Notes: generated by a model not told the origin, from the letters alone. Counted from the stretch's first letter, positions 1 through 8,394 are shown. The stretch: DNA of 34,099 bases from Chloroflexota bacterium (GCA_020049115.1 JAIFLK010000110.1:1-34099); one strand, 5' to 3'. A program made the numbers and translations.

Positions 1-3000
1 CGGCGGTCAACTTTACCGTTAGCGGTTAAGGGAATGGCTTCTAGTGGCATGAAGATGGAAGGAATCATGGAGTCGGGCAGTTTTTGTTTCAGGAACTGAC
101 GCAATTCATGGATGGACTCGGTGGTAGGCTGACGAAATACAATGTAAGCCACTAAGATTTTTTCGAAGTCACTTTGTTTATGAGCGATAATCACCTGTTG
201 CTGCACATTAGGATGTTGCCCCAAGATGGTGGCAATTTCGCCCAATTCTATCCGAATGCCGCGCACCTTAATTTGGTCATCCACCCGCCCCAAAATCTCT
301 AATAAACCGTTAGGCCGATACCGCCCCAAATCACCCGTGCGATAAAGCCAATCATGGGGGTCTTGGCGCGTGGGGTTGGGGAAAAAGCGGGCTTGCGTTT
401 CTGTCGGGTTATTAAGATAACCTAAACTACGAAATGGGGTGCGAATGACAATTTCGCCCATCTCGCTGATACCACACACGGTGTTAAATTCACTCATGAC
501 CAGAGCTTGGGTTTCAGGCATCGGGCGACCTACAGGCTGCACCCCAAAAGAAACCTCACCGTGCGGTACGGGATAATAACATTTAGCTAAGGTGGTTTCT
601 GTTGGCCCATATAAGTTTATTAGGTCGCCCGCTTGGGGGAAGGCGCGCCGCCATTGTTCCACTAAGGTTTGAGTCAGCGGCTCACCCGCTAAAAATAGGA
701 GTCGTAAATTTTGTAAGGTCACGCCTTTCGGGACAAGAGCGAGCCAAGTGGAAGCCAGGGAGGGAACGGTATGAAACAAAGTGATACGCTCCCGCTCTAG
801 CCAGGGCAAGAGTTGCCCAGGGCTGAGGTCAAGGTCAGGTGTGGGCAGGCACAAGGTCGCCCCGCTAATTAAAGGAGTGAAAATATCTCGTAAGACTACG
901 TCAAACGATAGCCCCGTTAATTGGGCGGCGCGGTCTTGTGGCCCAATATTAAAGGTGCGGCTTTGCCATTGGAGGAAATGAGATAACCCTTTATGACAAC
1001 CCAACACCGCTTTCGGGACTCCTGTTGTGCCAGAGGTAAAGAAAATATAGGCGGGTGAGTCAGGTGAAAGGGTTGGTATCGTGGCGGTGGCCTCAATTTC
1101 ACTTGCGCCCTCAATCATGCCGTTCATAGGGTCAACGAACATTAAGATATATTCATCCCACATCCAGGCATCTTCGAGGCGTTGCGGACCGACATAAATG
1201 ATGTAATTTACATTGGCTTGCTGTAACATCAATTGATGACGATAACTGGGCAGGTTCGGGTCAAGCATGAGTAACGTATTATTGCTGGTTAAAACGCCTA
1301 ACATGCTACTGATGAGGCCAAAACTTTTTTGACCCGTTACGGCAATCACTTCACCCTGACTAAATGGCACGATGACTTGGGCAAAAGTTTCGGCGGTTGC
1401 CACCAATTGGCGATAATTCCACTGTAGCGCGCCCTGTTTTATGGCGGGATGTTCGGGAATTTGGTCGCGCCAACGGGCAATCAATTCCGTTATCGGGGTT
1501 TGGCGCGGTTCGGGCAAGATTTCGGTGGGGTGAGGTATGGGGGAAGTGGGCGTAACCAAGGAGTAACGATGCAACGGTAAATCAGATGAAATAACAATTT
1601 GTTCCAATAAATATTCAAATTGTGCCAATAAATAGGCCATGCGCTCGGCAGAGAAGAGGGCGCGCTGATAGACTAAATCGAAAGTGAGGCCACTAGGTTT
1701 CTCCAGCACATATAAAGTCATGGAGAAATTAGAATCTAAATAGGGCAAGGAGTGGCGGGTGATGGTTAAATCAGCCAAATTAAACTGGGCCTGGGGCAAA
1801 TTGAGCAAATTGAGCATGACCTCAAAAATGGGGGAACGGCTGGGGTCGCGCGGGGGTTGCAGCACTTCCACTAGTTTTTCAAACGGTAATTCTTGGTGAG
1901 TGTAGGCTTCCAAAGTGGTTTGACGGGTCTGCCGTAAAAACTCACGGAAGGTTGCTGTTTTGACAATATGGCCGCGTAAAACCAAGTTATTAAGAAACAT
2001 GCCAATCATCTGTTCGGTTTCGCTTTGCTGGCGGGTGGCAATAGGTGAGCCGACAATAATATCATCCTGTCCACTGTAACGGTGCAGTAATAATTGAAAG
2101 GCAGCTAACAAGACCATAAACAAGGTGCAACCTTCGTTCTGGCTTAAGGTTTGTAATTTAACTGATAATTCAACCGATAAGGTTAACGTTTGATGCCCAC
2201 CGCTGAAATCTTGCTTGGGTGGGCGCGGCCAATCGGTGGGCAATTCTAACAGGGGCAACGTGCCACTTAATTGCTTTTGCCAATAGCCCACCTGCTTATC
2301 ATAAAACTCACCTTGCAGCCGTTGCTGTTGCCACATGGCGTAATCAACGTAATGGGTCGTTAGCTCAGGCAACGTGTTTGGGGTTTGATTTAAGCACGAT
2401 TCGTATAGGCTGAATAAATCTTGCCATAAAATCGACCTAGACCAGCCATCAAAAATGATATGGTGGAAATTGAATAATAAAACATGCTCATCAGCCGCCA
2501 TTTGAAACAGGCTGACTCTAAATAACGGTAACTGTTTTAAGTCAAAAGGTTTATGAGTATCCGCCAAAATAGCTTGGTTTAATTTTTCTTCTTGCTCTAA
2601 GGGAGGAAGGGGGCGAAAATCTTGATAATTGATAGTAACATCAACGTGAGGCTGAATCACGAGATAGGGCTGCCCCTCTTTCGTGAGGAAAGCTGTTCGC
2701 AGGATTTCATGCCGTTGGATAAGCAGGGGCAAAGTTTGCTCTAAAACCGCCCGTTTGAAAGTTCCCTGCAAATGTACCGCAATGGGCAAATTATAGGTGG
2801 CTTGATTGGGCGTAAGTTGGTCGATGAACCATAGCCGTTCTTGGGCAAAAGAAAGGGGTAGTTTTTGGTCACGGGGAATGATTGGGATACGCTGCCCCTG
2901 GCTTAAGAAAGCGATAAGTTCCGCTTTCCGTTCCGTTAATTGGGTGCGTAAGGTGGCATCAAGAGCATTTTTGGGTGCGCTAATTTTGAGGCGTTCGCCG

Positions 3001-3059
3001 TCAAGGGTGAGTTTAATGTCCAGGTTATGTAAGTGGGCTAAAAATTCGTTGGTGTTCAT
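1..3059 (-). CDS. Non-ribosomal peptide synthetase, TubC dock-C-A (3' end outside window)
   Basis: The gene runs off the left edge; about 1019 codons are visible with no stop. Residues 1-55 (MNTNEFLAHLHNLDIKL, then the APK and ERKAEL signatures) match the TubC-type N-terminal docking domain that receives the tail of an upstream synthetase. A complete condensation domain follows (about 65-500): SFAQERLWF, RHEILRTAF, the catalytic HHIIFDG at 199-205, YVDYAMW, HQELPFEKLV and RDPSRSP. The adenylation domain spans about 520 to the edge: TSGTTGVPK near 675, FDVVLRDIF near 718, YGPTETT near 820, RTGDLGR, and NGKVDR at the very edge. Specificity positions read by eye as D-V-R-H-F-A-L-L-A, which I cannot assign to an amino acid. 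A carrier domain is expected beyond the edge. The start ATG lies 2 nt after the upstream NRPS stop, and a GAGGAG in that gene's last codons probably serves as ribosome binding site, so the two genes are translationally coupled. Confidence 0.95.
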   Translation of the reverse strand, partial: MNTNEFLAHLHNLDIKLTLDGERLKISAPKNALDATLRTQLTERKAELIAFLSQGQRIPIIPRDQKLPLSFAQERLWFIDQLTPNQATYNLPIAVHLQGTFKRAVLEQTLPLLIQRHEILRTAFLTKEGQPYLVIQPHVDVTINYQDFRPLPPLEQEEKLNQAILADTHKPFDLKQLPLFRVSLFQMAADEHVLLFNFHHIIFDGWSRSILWQDLFSLYESCLNQTPNTLPELTTHYVDYAMWQQQRLQGEFYDKQVGYWQKQLSGTLPLLELPTDWPRPPKQDFSGGHQTLTLSVELSVKLQTLSQNEGCTLFMVLLAAFQLLLHRYSGQDDIIVGSPIATRQQSETEQMIGMFLNNLVLRGHIVKTATFREFLRQTRQTTLEAYTHQELPFEKLVEVLQPPRDPSRSPIFEVMLNLLNLPQAQFNLADLTITRHSLPYLDSNFSMTLYVLEKPSGLTFDLVYQRALFSAERMAYLLAQFEYLLEQIVISSDLPLHRYSLVTPTSPIPHPTEILPEPRQTPITELIARWRDQIPEHPAIKQGALQWNYRQLVATAETFAQVIVPFSQGEVIAVTGQKSFGLISSMLGVLTSNNTLLMLDPNLPSYRHQLMLQQANVNYIIYVGPQRLEDAWMWDEYILMFVDPMNGMIEGASEIEATATIPTLSPDSPAYIFFTSGTTGVPKAVLGCHKGLSHFLQWQSRTFNIGPQDRAAQLTGLSFDVVLRDIFTPLISGATLCLPTPDLDLSPGQLLPWLERERITLFHTVPSLASTWLALVPKGVTLQNLRLLFLAGEPLTQTLVEQWRRAFPQAGDLINLYGPTETTLAKCYYPVPHGEVSFGVQPVGRPMPETQALVMSEFNTVCGISEMGEIVIRTPFRSLGYLNNPTETQARFFPNPTRQDPHDWLYRTGDLGRYRPNGLLEILGRVDDQIKVRGIRIELGEIATILGQHPNVQQQVIIAHKQSDFEKILVAYIVFRQPTTESIHELRQFLKQKLPDSMIPSIFMPLEAIPLTANGKVDR

Positions 3060-3061
3060 AG

Positions 3062-5695
3062 TTACAACTCAAACTCCTCTCGTTCCTCAGAAATGTCAGA
3101 CATTTCTGATTTTATCAGGCCATCTTTTTCTAAATAGTGCGCGAATTGAGCGATGGTTACATGCTCAAATAAGGTGGCAATGGATAAATCAAGGTGTAAT
3201 TGCCCCATATATTGAGCTAATAAGCGCGTGGCTAACAGCGAATGTCCACCTAACATAAAGAAATTATCCTCAATGCCCACTTGCTTTAAATTGAATAATT
3301 CTTGCCAAATGTTCACCAATTTTTGCTCTAACGGTGTACGCGGGGCCACATAACGCGTGGTTAGCGTGAAAACGGGCGCGGGTAACGCCTTACGGTCAAT
3401 TTTACCATTCAGGTTTAAGGGTAACGCGTCCAACACCATGAATGCCGAGGGTATCATATAAGCGGGTAATTTTTGCTGTAAGAAACTCCGCCACTCCGAT
3501 ATGGCGGGCGCGGGCAGTTCATGCAATACCACGTAAGCCACAAGCCGCTTATCATTGGGTGTATCTTCGCGGGCAATGACCACCGCCGCTTTGACTTGGG
3601 CATGTTCCATTAAAGCGGTTTCAATATCGCCTAATTCGATACGGAAACCCCGAATCTTCACTTGGTGGTCAATCCGCCCCAAAAATTCAATGTTACCATC
3701 GGGCAGATAACGGGCTAAATCACCCGTTTTGTATAATCGCCCCTCGCCAAAGGGATTGGGGATAAATTTCTCATCGGTCAGGTCGGGACGGTTGAGATAC
3801 CCCCGCGCCACGCCTGCACCCGCAATGCACAATTCGCCAGGAATGCCAATGGGGGTGGGGTTGTGATAAGCATCAACCAGATAAATTTGGGCGTTGGCAA
3901 TGGGGCGACCAATGATGGGTTTAGGCGAGGTGGCGATGTCACACAGGGTTGTATCTACGGTACATTCAGTGGGTCCATAAACATTGTAAAACTTTTTGGT
4001 TTCAAATTGTTGTAATTGTTGCCAAGCCGTCTCATTCACGGCTTCGCCACCGATAAGGATGGTCTGTGGCTTAGGCATGGCGTTGAAAAATTGTGCCGAT
4101 GACAAGAGCAAACTTAATTGTGAGGGCGTGCAATCAAAGACATCTATTTGATGTGCTTGGAGATAGGCAAAGAGGGCTTCCTTATCAAAGCGCACCTCTT
4201 CGGGGGTGATGTCAAGTTGGTGGCCTTGTAACAATTGAATGAATTGTTTCACAGAGGTATCAAAGACAAATGAGCCATTCATGCTGACCCGCAACGGGGA
4301 TTTACCCGCAGAAGCATAAACCCCTTGTTGCAAGCCATCGTTAAGATTGATAACCGAAGCATGTTGAATCATCACCCCTTTGGGCTTGCCCGTAGAGCCA
4401 GAGGTGTAGATGACATACGCCAAACTGTGACCAGGATTTGTAGGATTGGCAAGATTTACAGGAGGATAAGCCGCGATTTGTTGCCAATCCGTATCCAACC
4501 AGACCAGGTGCGCCGTAGTCGGAGGCAGACTCGCCTGTAACCGTTTTTGACTTAATAAAACGGGCATGTTGGCATCTTCCACCATGAAGACCAATCTTTC
4601 GGCGGGGTAGGTGGGGTCAAGCGGCACATATGCCCCACCCGCCTTAAGGATACCTAACAACCCGACTATCATCTCCACTGACCGTTCCACACAAATCCCC
4701 ACCAACACGTCTGGCCCCACGCCTAACGATTGCAGATGATGGGCAAGTTGATTGGCGCGGCGATTCAATTCTAGGTAGGTCAATGACTCATTTTTGAACA
4801 CAACAGCCAGGTTGTCGGGAGTGCGCTCTACCTGCGCCTCAAATAACTGATGTATCCCTTTATCACGCGGGTAATCGGTGGCGGTGTCATTCCAGTCAAC
4901 TAAAATTTGCTGCTGTTCAGCCTCGCTCAATAACGGTAACTTGACAATCAATTCATGGGCATTGCTGACAACATGCGCTAATAAAACTTGATAATGGGTT
5001 AGCCAACGGCTGATGGTTTCGGCCTTGAATAACGCATTATTATAGTGCGCCTCTAGGGTCATTTCGCCATTTTTTTCCTCAATCGCATAAACGCTCAGGT
5101 CAAATTTAGCGGTTTTATTGAGAACAAGCAGGGTTGAAAGTTCTACACCCTCAATGGTATGGGTGATAGGCGGAACGTTTTGTAACAAAAATACCACTTG
5201 GATAAAGGGGCTATAGCTTAAATTTCGCTCAGGGTGAAGATGTTCCACCAGTTTATCAAAGGGCAATTCTTGGTGAGTATATGCTTCCAATGTGACCTGG
5301 CGCACCCGTTTTAATAGCTCTAAAAAAGTGGGGGCTTGGCTTAAATCGGTCCGCAGGACGATAGTATTGACAAAAAAACCAATTAAGTTATCTAACTCAG
5401 CCCGATGCCGATTGGCAACCATTGAACCAATCACCAAGTCGGTCTGCCCACTGTAACGATACATTAAAACCTCAAAAGCCGTCAACAAGGTCATAAATAA
5501 AGTGACCCCTTGCTGTTGACTAAATCCTTTAAGTTGCGCCACTAAGGGCGCGGGCAGTGTGGCAAAGAACGTGTCCCCTTGATAACTTTGCATGGCAGGA
5601 CGGGGATAATCTGTCGGTAATTCTAACAAGGGAGGCGCGCCAGACAACTGTTCACGCCAATAAGCCAATGATGTTTCAAGCATAGTGTTATTCAT
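3062..5695 (-). CDS. Non-ribosomal peptide synthetase, half C domain-A-PCP
   Basis: This 877-residue protein activates one amino acid and loads it on a carrier domain. Residues 1-250 are only the second half of a condensation domain: they start just before YWREQLSG and keep IGFFVNT, HQELPFDKLV and the RNLSYSPF region. The first half, with the HHxxxDG active site, is absent, so condensation by this protein alone is unlikely. The adenylation domain (about 275-770) is intact: YTSGSTGKPKG, FDTSVKQF, YGPTECT, YKTGDLAR and NGKIDRKALP. Specificity residues read as D-T-K-D-L-G-V-V-D, closest to the known Glu/Gln codes; this is a by-eye inference. The carrier domain carries LGGHSL with phosphopantetheine Ser819. 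The acidic tail SEEREEFEL ends 2 nt before the next NRPS and may be the docking peptide for its TubC-type domain. I infer an internal N-terminal deletion. Confidence 0.94.
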   Translation of the reverse strand: MNNTMLETSLAYWREQLSGAPPLLELPTDYPRPAMQSYQGDTFFATLPAPLVAQLKGFSQQQGVTLFMTLLTAFEVLMYRYSGQTDLVIGSMVANRHRAELDNLIGFFVNTIVLRTDLSQAPTFLELLKRVRQVTLEAYTHQELPFDKLVEHLHPERNLSYSPFIQVVFLLQNVPPITHTIEGVELSTLLVLNKTAKFDLSVYAIEEKNGEMTLEAHYNNALFKAETISRWLTHYQVLLAHVVSNAHELIVKLPLLSEAEQQQILVDWNDTATDYPRDKGIHQLFEAQVERTPDNLAVVFKNESLTYLELNRRANQLAHHLQSLGVGPDVLVGICVERSVEMIVGLLGILKAGGAYVPLDPTYPAERLVFMVEDANMPVLLSQKRLQASLPPTTAHLVWLDTDWQQIAAYPPVNLANPTNPGHSLAYVIYTSGSTGKPKGVMIQHASVINLNDGLQQGVYASAGKSPLRVSMNGSFVFDTSVKQFIQLLQGHQLDITPEEVRFDKEALFAYLQAHQIDVFDCTPSQLSLLLSSAQFFNAMPKPQTILIGGEAVNETAWQQLQQFETKKFYNVYGPTECTVDTTLCDIATSPKPIIGRPIANAQIYLVDAYHNPTPIGIPGELCIAGAGVARGYLNRPDLTDEKFIPNPFGEGRLYKTGDLARYLPDGNIEFLGRIDHQVKIRGFRIELGDIETALMEHAQVKAAVVIAREDTPNDKRLVAYVVLHELPAPAISEWRSFLQQKLPAYMIPSAFMVLDALPLNLNGKIDRKALPAPVFTLTTRYVAPRTPLEQKLVNIWQELFNLKQVGIEDNFFMLGGHSLLATRLLAQYMGQLHLDLSIATLFEHVTIAQFAHYLEKDGLIKSEMSDISEEREEFEL

Positions 5696-5697
5696 GG

Positions 5698-5775
5698 TTA
5701 TAATTCAAACTCCTCATGTTCAGCTAAAGCAACTTGCGGCTTCGCCGCAATGCTTTCAAATAATTGTTGGATACA
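5698..5775 (-). pseudogene. Orphan NRPS-like C-terminal tail (gene remnant)
   Basis: Just upstream of the 877-residue NRPS, the minus strand reads ...LAEHEEFEL-stop, followed 2 nt later by the next ATG. This mirrors the junction at 3057-3085, where EEREEFEL-stop is also followed 2 nt later by an ATG. The nucleotide match between the two junctions covers roughly 25 bp, including the stop and the GAGGAG that probably acts as ribosome binding site. The frame can be followed back only to a stop at 5776-5778 and is interrupted by a palindrome (5726-5756). I read it as the last codons of a lost upstream NRPS. The resemblance is short, so confidence is moderate. Confidence 0.5.
5726..5756. repeat. 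GC-rich palindrome in NRPS remnant
   Basis: A perfect 7-bp stem, TTGCGGC (5734-5740) with GCCGCAA (5744-5750), closes a TTC loop and is flanked by AAAGC and GCTTT outer arms. No T run follows on either strand, so it does not look like an intrinsic terminator. It appears to be a REP-like palindrome inserted in the remnant of the upstream NRPS gene. Confidence 0.65.
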
Positions 5776-5782
5776 TTAGAGT

Positions 5783-5898
5783 TTATACCGATTAAAAAAT
5801 CGTTGACATTTTGTAGGGGCAATGCCTTGTGCTTGCCCCCATTGTGGGCAGGGACAAGCCCTGGCCCTGCCCCTACGAAAATCATTAAATCGGTATAA
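5783..5898. mobile_element. MITE-like inverted-repeat element, TTATACCGATT ends
   Basis: The element is 116 bp with perfect 11-bp terminal inverted repeats, TTATACCGATT and AATCGGTATAA. A second inner inverted pair, TTTTGTAGGGGCA and TGCCCCTACGAAAA, and GC-rich arms follow. It encodes no convincing protein; a 76-codon reading frame across it is incidental. It occupies most of the roughly 300-bp gap between the sulfotransferase and the truncated NRPS. The rest of the gap (5899-5998) shows no gene or recognisable signal. Its position beside the NRPS remnant suggests a role in, or later arrival at, a rearranged site. Confidence 0.7.
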
Positions 5899-5998
5899 TG
5901 TCTATTTATCTTGGTGGTAAGGGGCAGTGGTAGAATTAAAAAACCAAGTGACATTATAAACTCACTCGGTTAAGCTGACAATATGATTTTCGGCCTAA

Positions 5999-6880
5999 TT
6001 ACTCATAACCATAGCGTTGCAGCGCATCGCGAAGAGACGCATTAAGAATTTGCTGCTGGGGCAAGGTTAATTGTTCCTTCCATTTATAATCAGCACTTTC
6101 CATTTTAAAGGAATGGATCGCCGTTTCAAACTCGGAACTCCAAGCTAAATCACAAAAATCAACAGCTTGTTGAAATAGTTTCACGGGCTGCTGACAAAAA
6201 TCCTCATAGCGAATTTCTAAGTAATCTTCTGGCGGGATAAGCTCTTTGGCTTTATCGGTGGCGGTCATGAGAATGTCCCATAAAATGCCACCTAAAGCAA
6301 CAAAGGATTGGTTATGGCGATGCCATAGTTGCTCCTGTTGTGGCGATAATTGCCCCCATTGCCAATGGTGTGGGCCATGCCACCCCTGCCACCAATCCAC
6401 ATTCAGCCATGAATTAACGACGGCGCGGCCATCGCGATAAATATGAATAAATTTTGCGTCGGGAAAGATTTCTTTGAGGAAACCAATCCGCGACCAACCC
6501 GTAATTTTAATCAATAAGCGCGCCCGATTTTCAGTCAGCATGGAGGCCATAACTTTTTGTAATCGTTTTTTGGTAATGGGCAATACATCTTCTTTGAGCA
6601 AATCACGCATGGGTTCGCCAAAACCATAACAATAATTGTCCCAAAAATTATAGGCTTCTACGGGATAAATCAGTTTGCGGAGATATTTTTGGGGTAAGGG
6701 CGCATCTAACAAGCGCATGGCGAGGTAATTGCGGTGGGGGTGTTGCGGGTACATTTCACAGGTGCGTGATAGCCACGCCACCTGGGAATGGTAGGAAAAA
6801 ATTTGGTGAAAAATAGTTGACCCACAGCGACCTGTGCCGATGACGAATATGGGTTTGGTGGCGGTAGAAATCATGCTCAT
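5999..6880 (-). CDS. Sulfotransferase family protein (PAPS-dependent)
   Basis: The predicted protein has 293 residues. It opens with KPIFVIGTGRCGSTIF (about residues 9-24), the glycine-rich loop that binds the 5'-phosphosulfate of PAPS in the sulfotransferase superfamily. FIHIYRDGRAVVNSW in the middle resembles the 3'-phosphate-binding region. Such enzymes move sulfate to a hydroxyl or amine of a carbohydrate, lipid or peptide; the acceptor cannot be read from the sequence. I chose the ATG at 6880, which has AAGGA about 10 nt upstream. A longer frame from a GTG at 6931 would start inside the repeat at 6902-7019 and add residues unlike the family. The gene sits between polysaccharide and NRPS genes, so the substrate could be either product. 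Confidence 0.88.
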   Translation of the reverse strand: MSMISTATKPIFVIGTGRCGSTIFHQIFSYHSQVAWLSRTCEMYPQHPHRNYLAMRLLDAPLPQKYLRKLIYPVEAYNFWDNYCYGFGEPMRDLLKEDVLPITKKRLQKVMASMLTENRARLLIKITGWSRIGFLKEIFPDAKFIHIYRDGRAVVNSWLNVDWWQGWHGPHHWQWGQLSPQQEQLWHRHNQSFVALGGILWDILMTATDKAKELIPPEDYLEIRYEDFCQQPVKLFQQAVDFCDLAWSSEFETAIHSFKMESADYKWKEQLTLPQQQILNASLRDALQRYGYE

Positions 6881-6901
6881 AAAGGGATTATCCTTAAATA
6901 T

Positions 6902-7019
6902 ACTCAGTATATCAAGATTTGTCACCCTCACCCCTGCCCTCTCCCAAAGGGCGAGGGAGTCTCTTGTCTCCCCTCTCCTGTGGGAGAGGGGCGGGGGTGA
7001 GGTGTTTGCGTAAGTCCTA
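6902..7019. repeat. Inverted-repeat element with mismatched ends
   Basis: The body carries a long imperfect inverted repeat: CCTCACCCCTGCCCTCTCCC near 6925-6945 pairs with GGGAGAGGGGCGGGGGTGAG near 6983-7001. The right end TTTGCGTAAGTCCTA (7005-7019) matches the termini of the elements at 8419-8670, 19157-19286 and 32761-32889. The left end CTCAGTATATCAAGATTT instead matches the end of the element at 29182-29275. It therefore looks like a chimera of two families, or one element inserted in another. No gene is present. Confidence 0.65.
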
Positions 7020-7032
7020 AGGTAGCTATTTT

Positions 7033-8394
7033 TTATTTTTTAATTAAAGGTAAATAAGTGAGGTAAGATAAATCAAGTTGGAAATAAATCCATTTGCTTG
7101 AGTCATCCGAGGGAAAAACCACATTCATAACATTACTTAACGGTGTTCCTGTGCGAGGAACAGATAGGCCAAAGCCAGAATATTTTACCTTATATTTCTC
7201 TAAATTTAACTTAAAGGGTTGGCTGAGATGAACTCCATCTTCTCCTGCGGGATATAACAATCCCGCAGAATTAATCAGGTAAAAACGGCCTTGTTTATCT
7301 TGAAATATGCGACTAAATTCGCCCACCTCCGTGGGAAGTTGGACATCATATAATAACTTGCCTGATGATGAAATGACTTTATGATGATATTCCCGTTCGC
7401 CTTGAGTAGTTGCGCCTAACTTATTATAAAGAACATGCATCTGTCCTTTGGTGTCAATGTAAGCATCCAGTTGAGCCGTCAACCAGGGTTCAGGAAATTT
7501 CGTCGTTGGAACTTCCTCTTGTAAGGTTAGCCGTTCAATGGGCTTTGTTTCCTGATAATTTGTTCGCCAATAGCTAAAAGCATTCAAGATGTAACTAAAT
7601 TCTTTATCTGCTGGTTTTTTATACCCCAAGGCTTCCCAACGCACATCACGGGTTGAAACAATTGAAAGTTGGTTATTTGGCTGAGGAAAAATATAACTAT
7701 AACAAAAACGATAATCTAGTTTGCTAGTTTGGGTAAGCCACTGTTTTTGTAATGGCAAGTAACAAGCCCAGTTGAATGAACCGCCCGCTTTTTGCCCGCC
7801 CACGCTGGAAAACACACAAAAATTGCCCTGCCCATCCATACCTGCTGCCTGATAAGGCCAATAGTCATTCACCTGATTAGGAATTATAGCTGACTCCATT
7901 TGAATAGTGTTACTCATAGGTTTACCCGACCAAATAGTGCCAGTTCTATTCGGCCAACCAGTGACATGGAGCGTTCCATCAGGCGAAGCCAACAAATTGA
8001 CTGGTTCTCGGCCTGACCCCCCTTTAGCAATTATCGGCCATGTTCCGTCAGCTTGCCGCCAAGCTAAACGCCATTCACGCGTTAAGTAACCCCGCCCCTC
8101 AACCGTGTAGGCTGTAAAAACGCCATCTTGGGTATGTACAATGCGCGTTTGATGCCCACCCCAACTATTGCCACCATCTCCCGTAACGGCTTTGGTCGTT
8201 ACGAGTTCTAACTTGGTTTGATAAATAGGGATTGCGGTATGGCCGATTAATGTTTGAGTGACTACCAAAGATGGCTTGAGGTTACCTGAAACAGCAGCCA
8301 TTTTTGTAGTAGCCACATGACTAGGATAAAGTAAATAGCTCAATTCGCTAATAATAATTAGGAATAAATTAGTTGTAAATAAGCGCAATGACAT
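7033..8394 (-). CDS. Secreted or membrane-anchored protein of unknown function
   Basis: I do not recognise this 453-residue protein. The N-terminus (MSLRLFTTNLFLIIISELSY) is a hydrophobic segment after one Arg, suggesting a signal peptide or anchor and an extracytoplasmic location. The rest is soluble, rich in aromatic residues and Gly/Asp, with recurring units of the kind ASPDGTLHVTG, GMDGQGNFCVFS, YIDTKGQMHVLY and QDKQGRFYLIN. These spaced D-x-x-G-x-h-h-h strands resemble beta-propeller or BNR-like blades, which is an inference from pattern only. The ATG at 8394 has a G-rich stretch immediately upstream. It lies downstream of the BcsB-like gene and upstream of the sulfotransferase, separated from each by repeat elements, so a role in processing or binding the polymer is possible but unproven. 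Confidence 0.8.
   Translation of the reverse strand: MSLRLFTTNLFLIIISELSYLLYPSHVATTKMAAVSGNLKPSLVVTQTLIGHTAIPIYQTKLELVTTKAVTGDGGNSWGGHQTRIVHTQDGVFTAYTVEGRGYLTREWRLAWRQADGTWPIIAKGGSGREPVNLLASPDGTLHVTGWPNRTGTIWSGKPMSNTIQMESAIIPNQVNDYWPYQAAGMDGQGNFCVFSSVGGQKAGGSFNWACYLPLQKQWLTQTSKLDYRFCYSYIFPQPNNQLSIVSTRDVRWEALGYKKPADKEFSYILNAFSYWRTNYQETKPIERLTLQEEVPTTKFPEPWLTAQLDAYIDTKGQMHVLYNKLGATTQGEREYHHKVISSSGKLLYDVQLPTEVGEFSRIFQDKQGRFYLINSAGLLYPAGEDGVHLSQPFKLNLEKYKVKYSGFGLSVPRTGTPLSNVMNVVFPSDDSSKWIYFQLDLSYLTYLPLIKK

Noticed and set aside
2806-3258. 150-codon plus-strand frame over the NRPS junction
   Set aside because: It is antisense to two well-supported NRPS genes, and its composition follows from their codons.
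5724-5954. 76-codon minus-strand reading frame between the sulfotransferase and NRPS genes
   Set aside because: It runs straight through the inverted-repeat element and the palindrome, has no ribosome binding site worth noting, and overlaps the NRPS tail in another frame.
6881-6931. N-terminal extension of the sulfotransferase from a GTG start
   Set aside because: The extension lies in repeat sequence, and the ATG at 6880 has a better ribosome binding site and places the PAPS loop at the usual distance.
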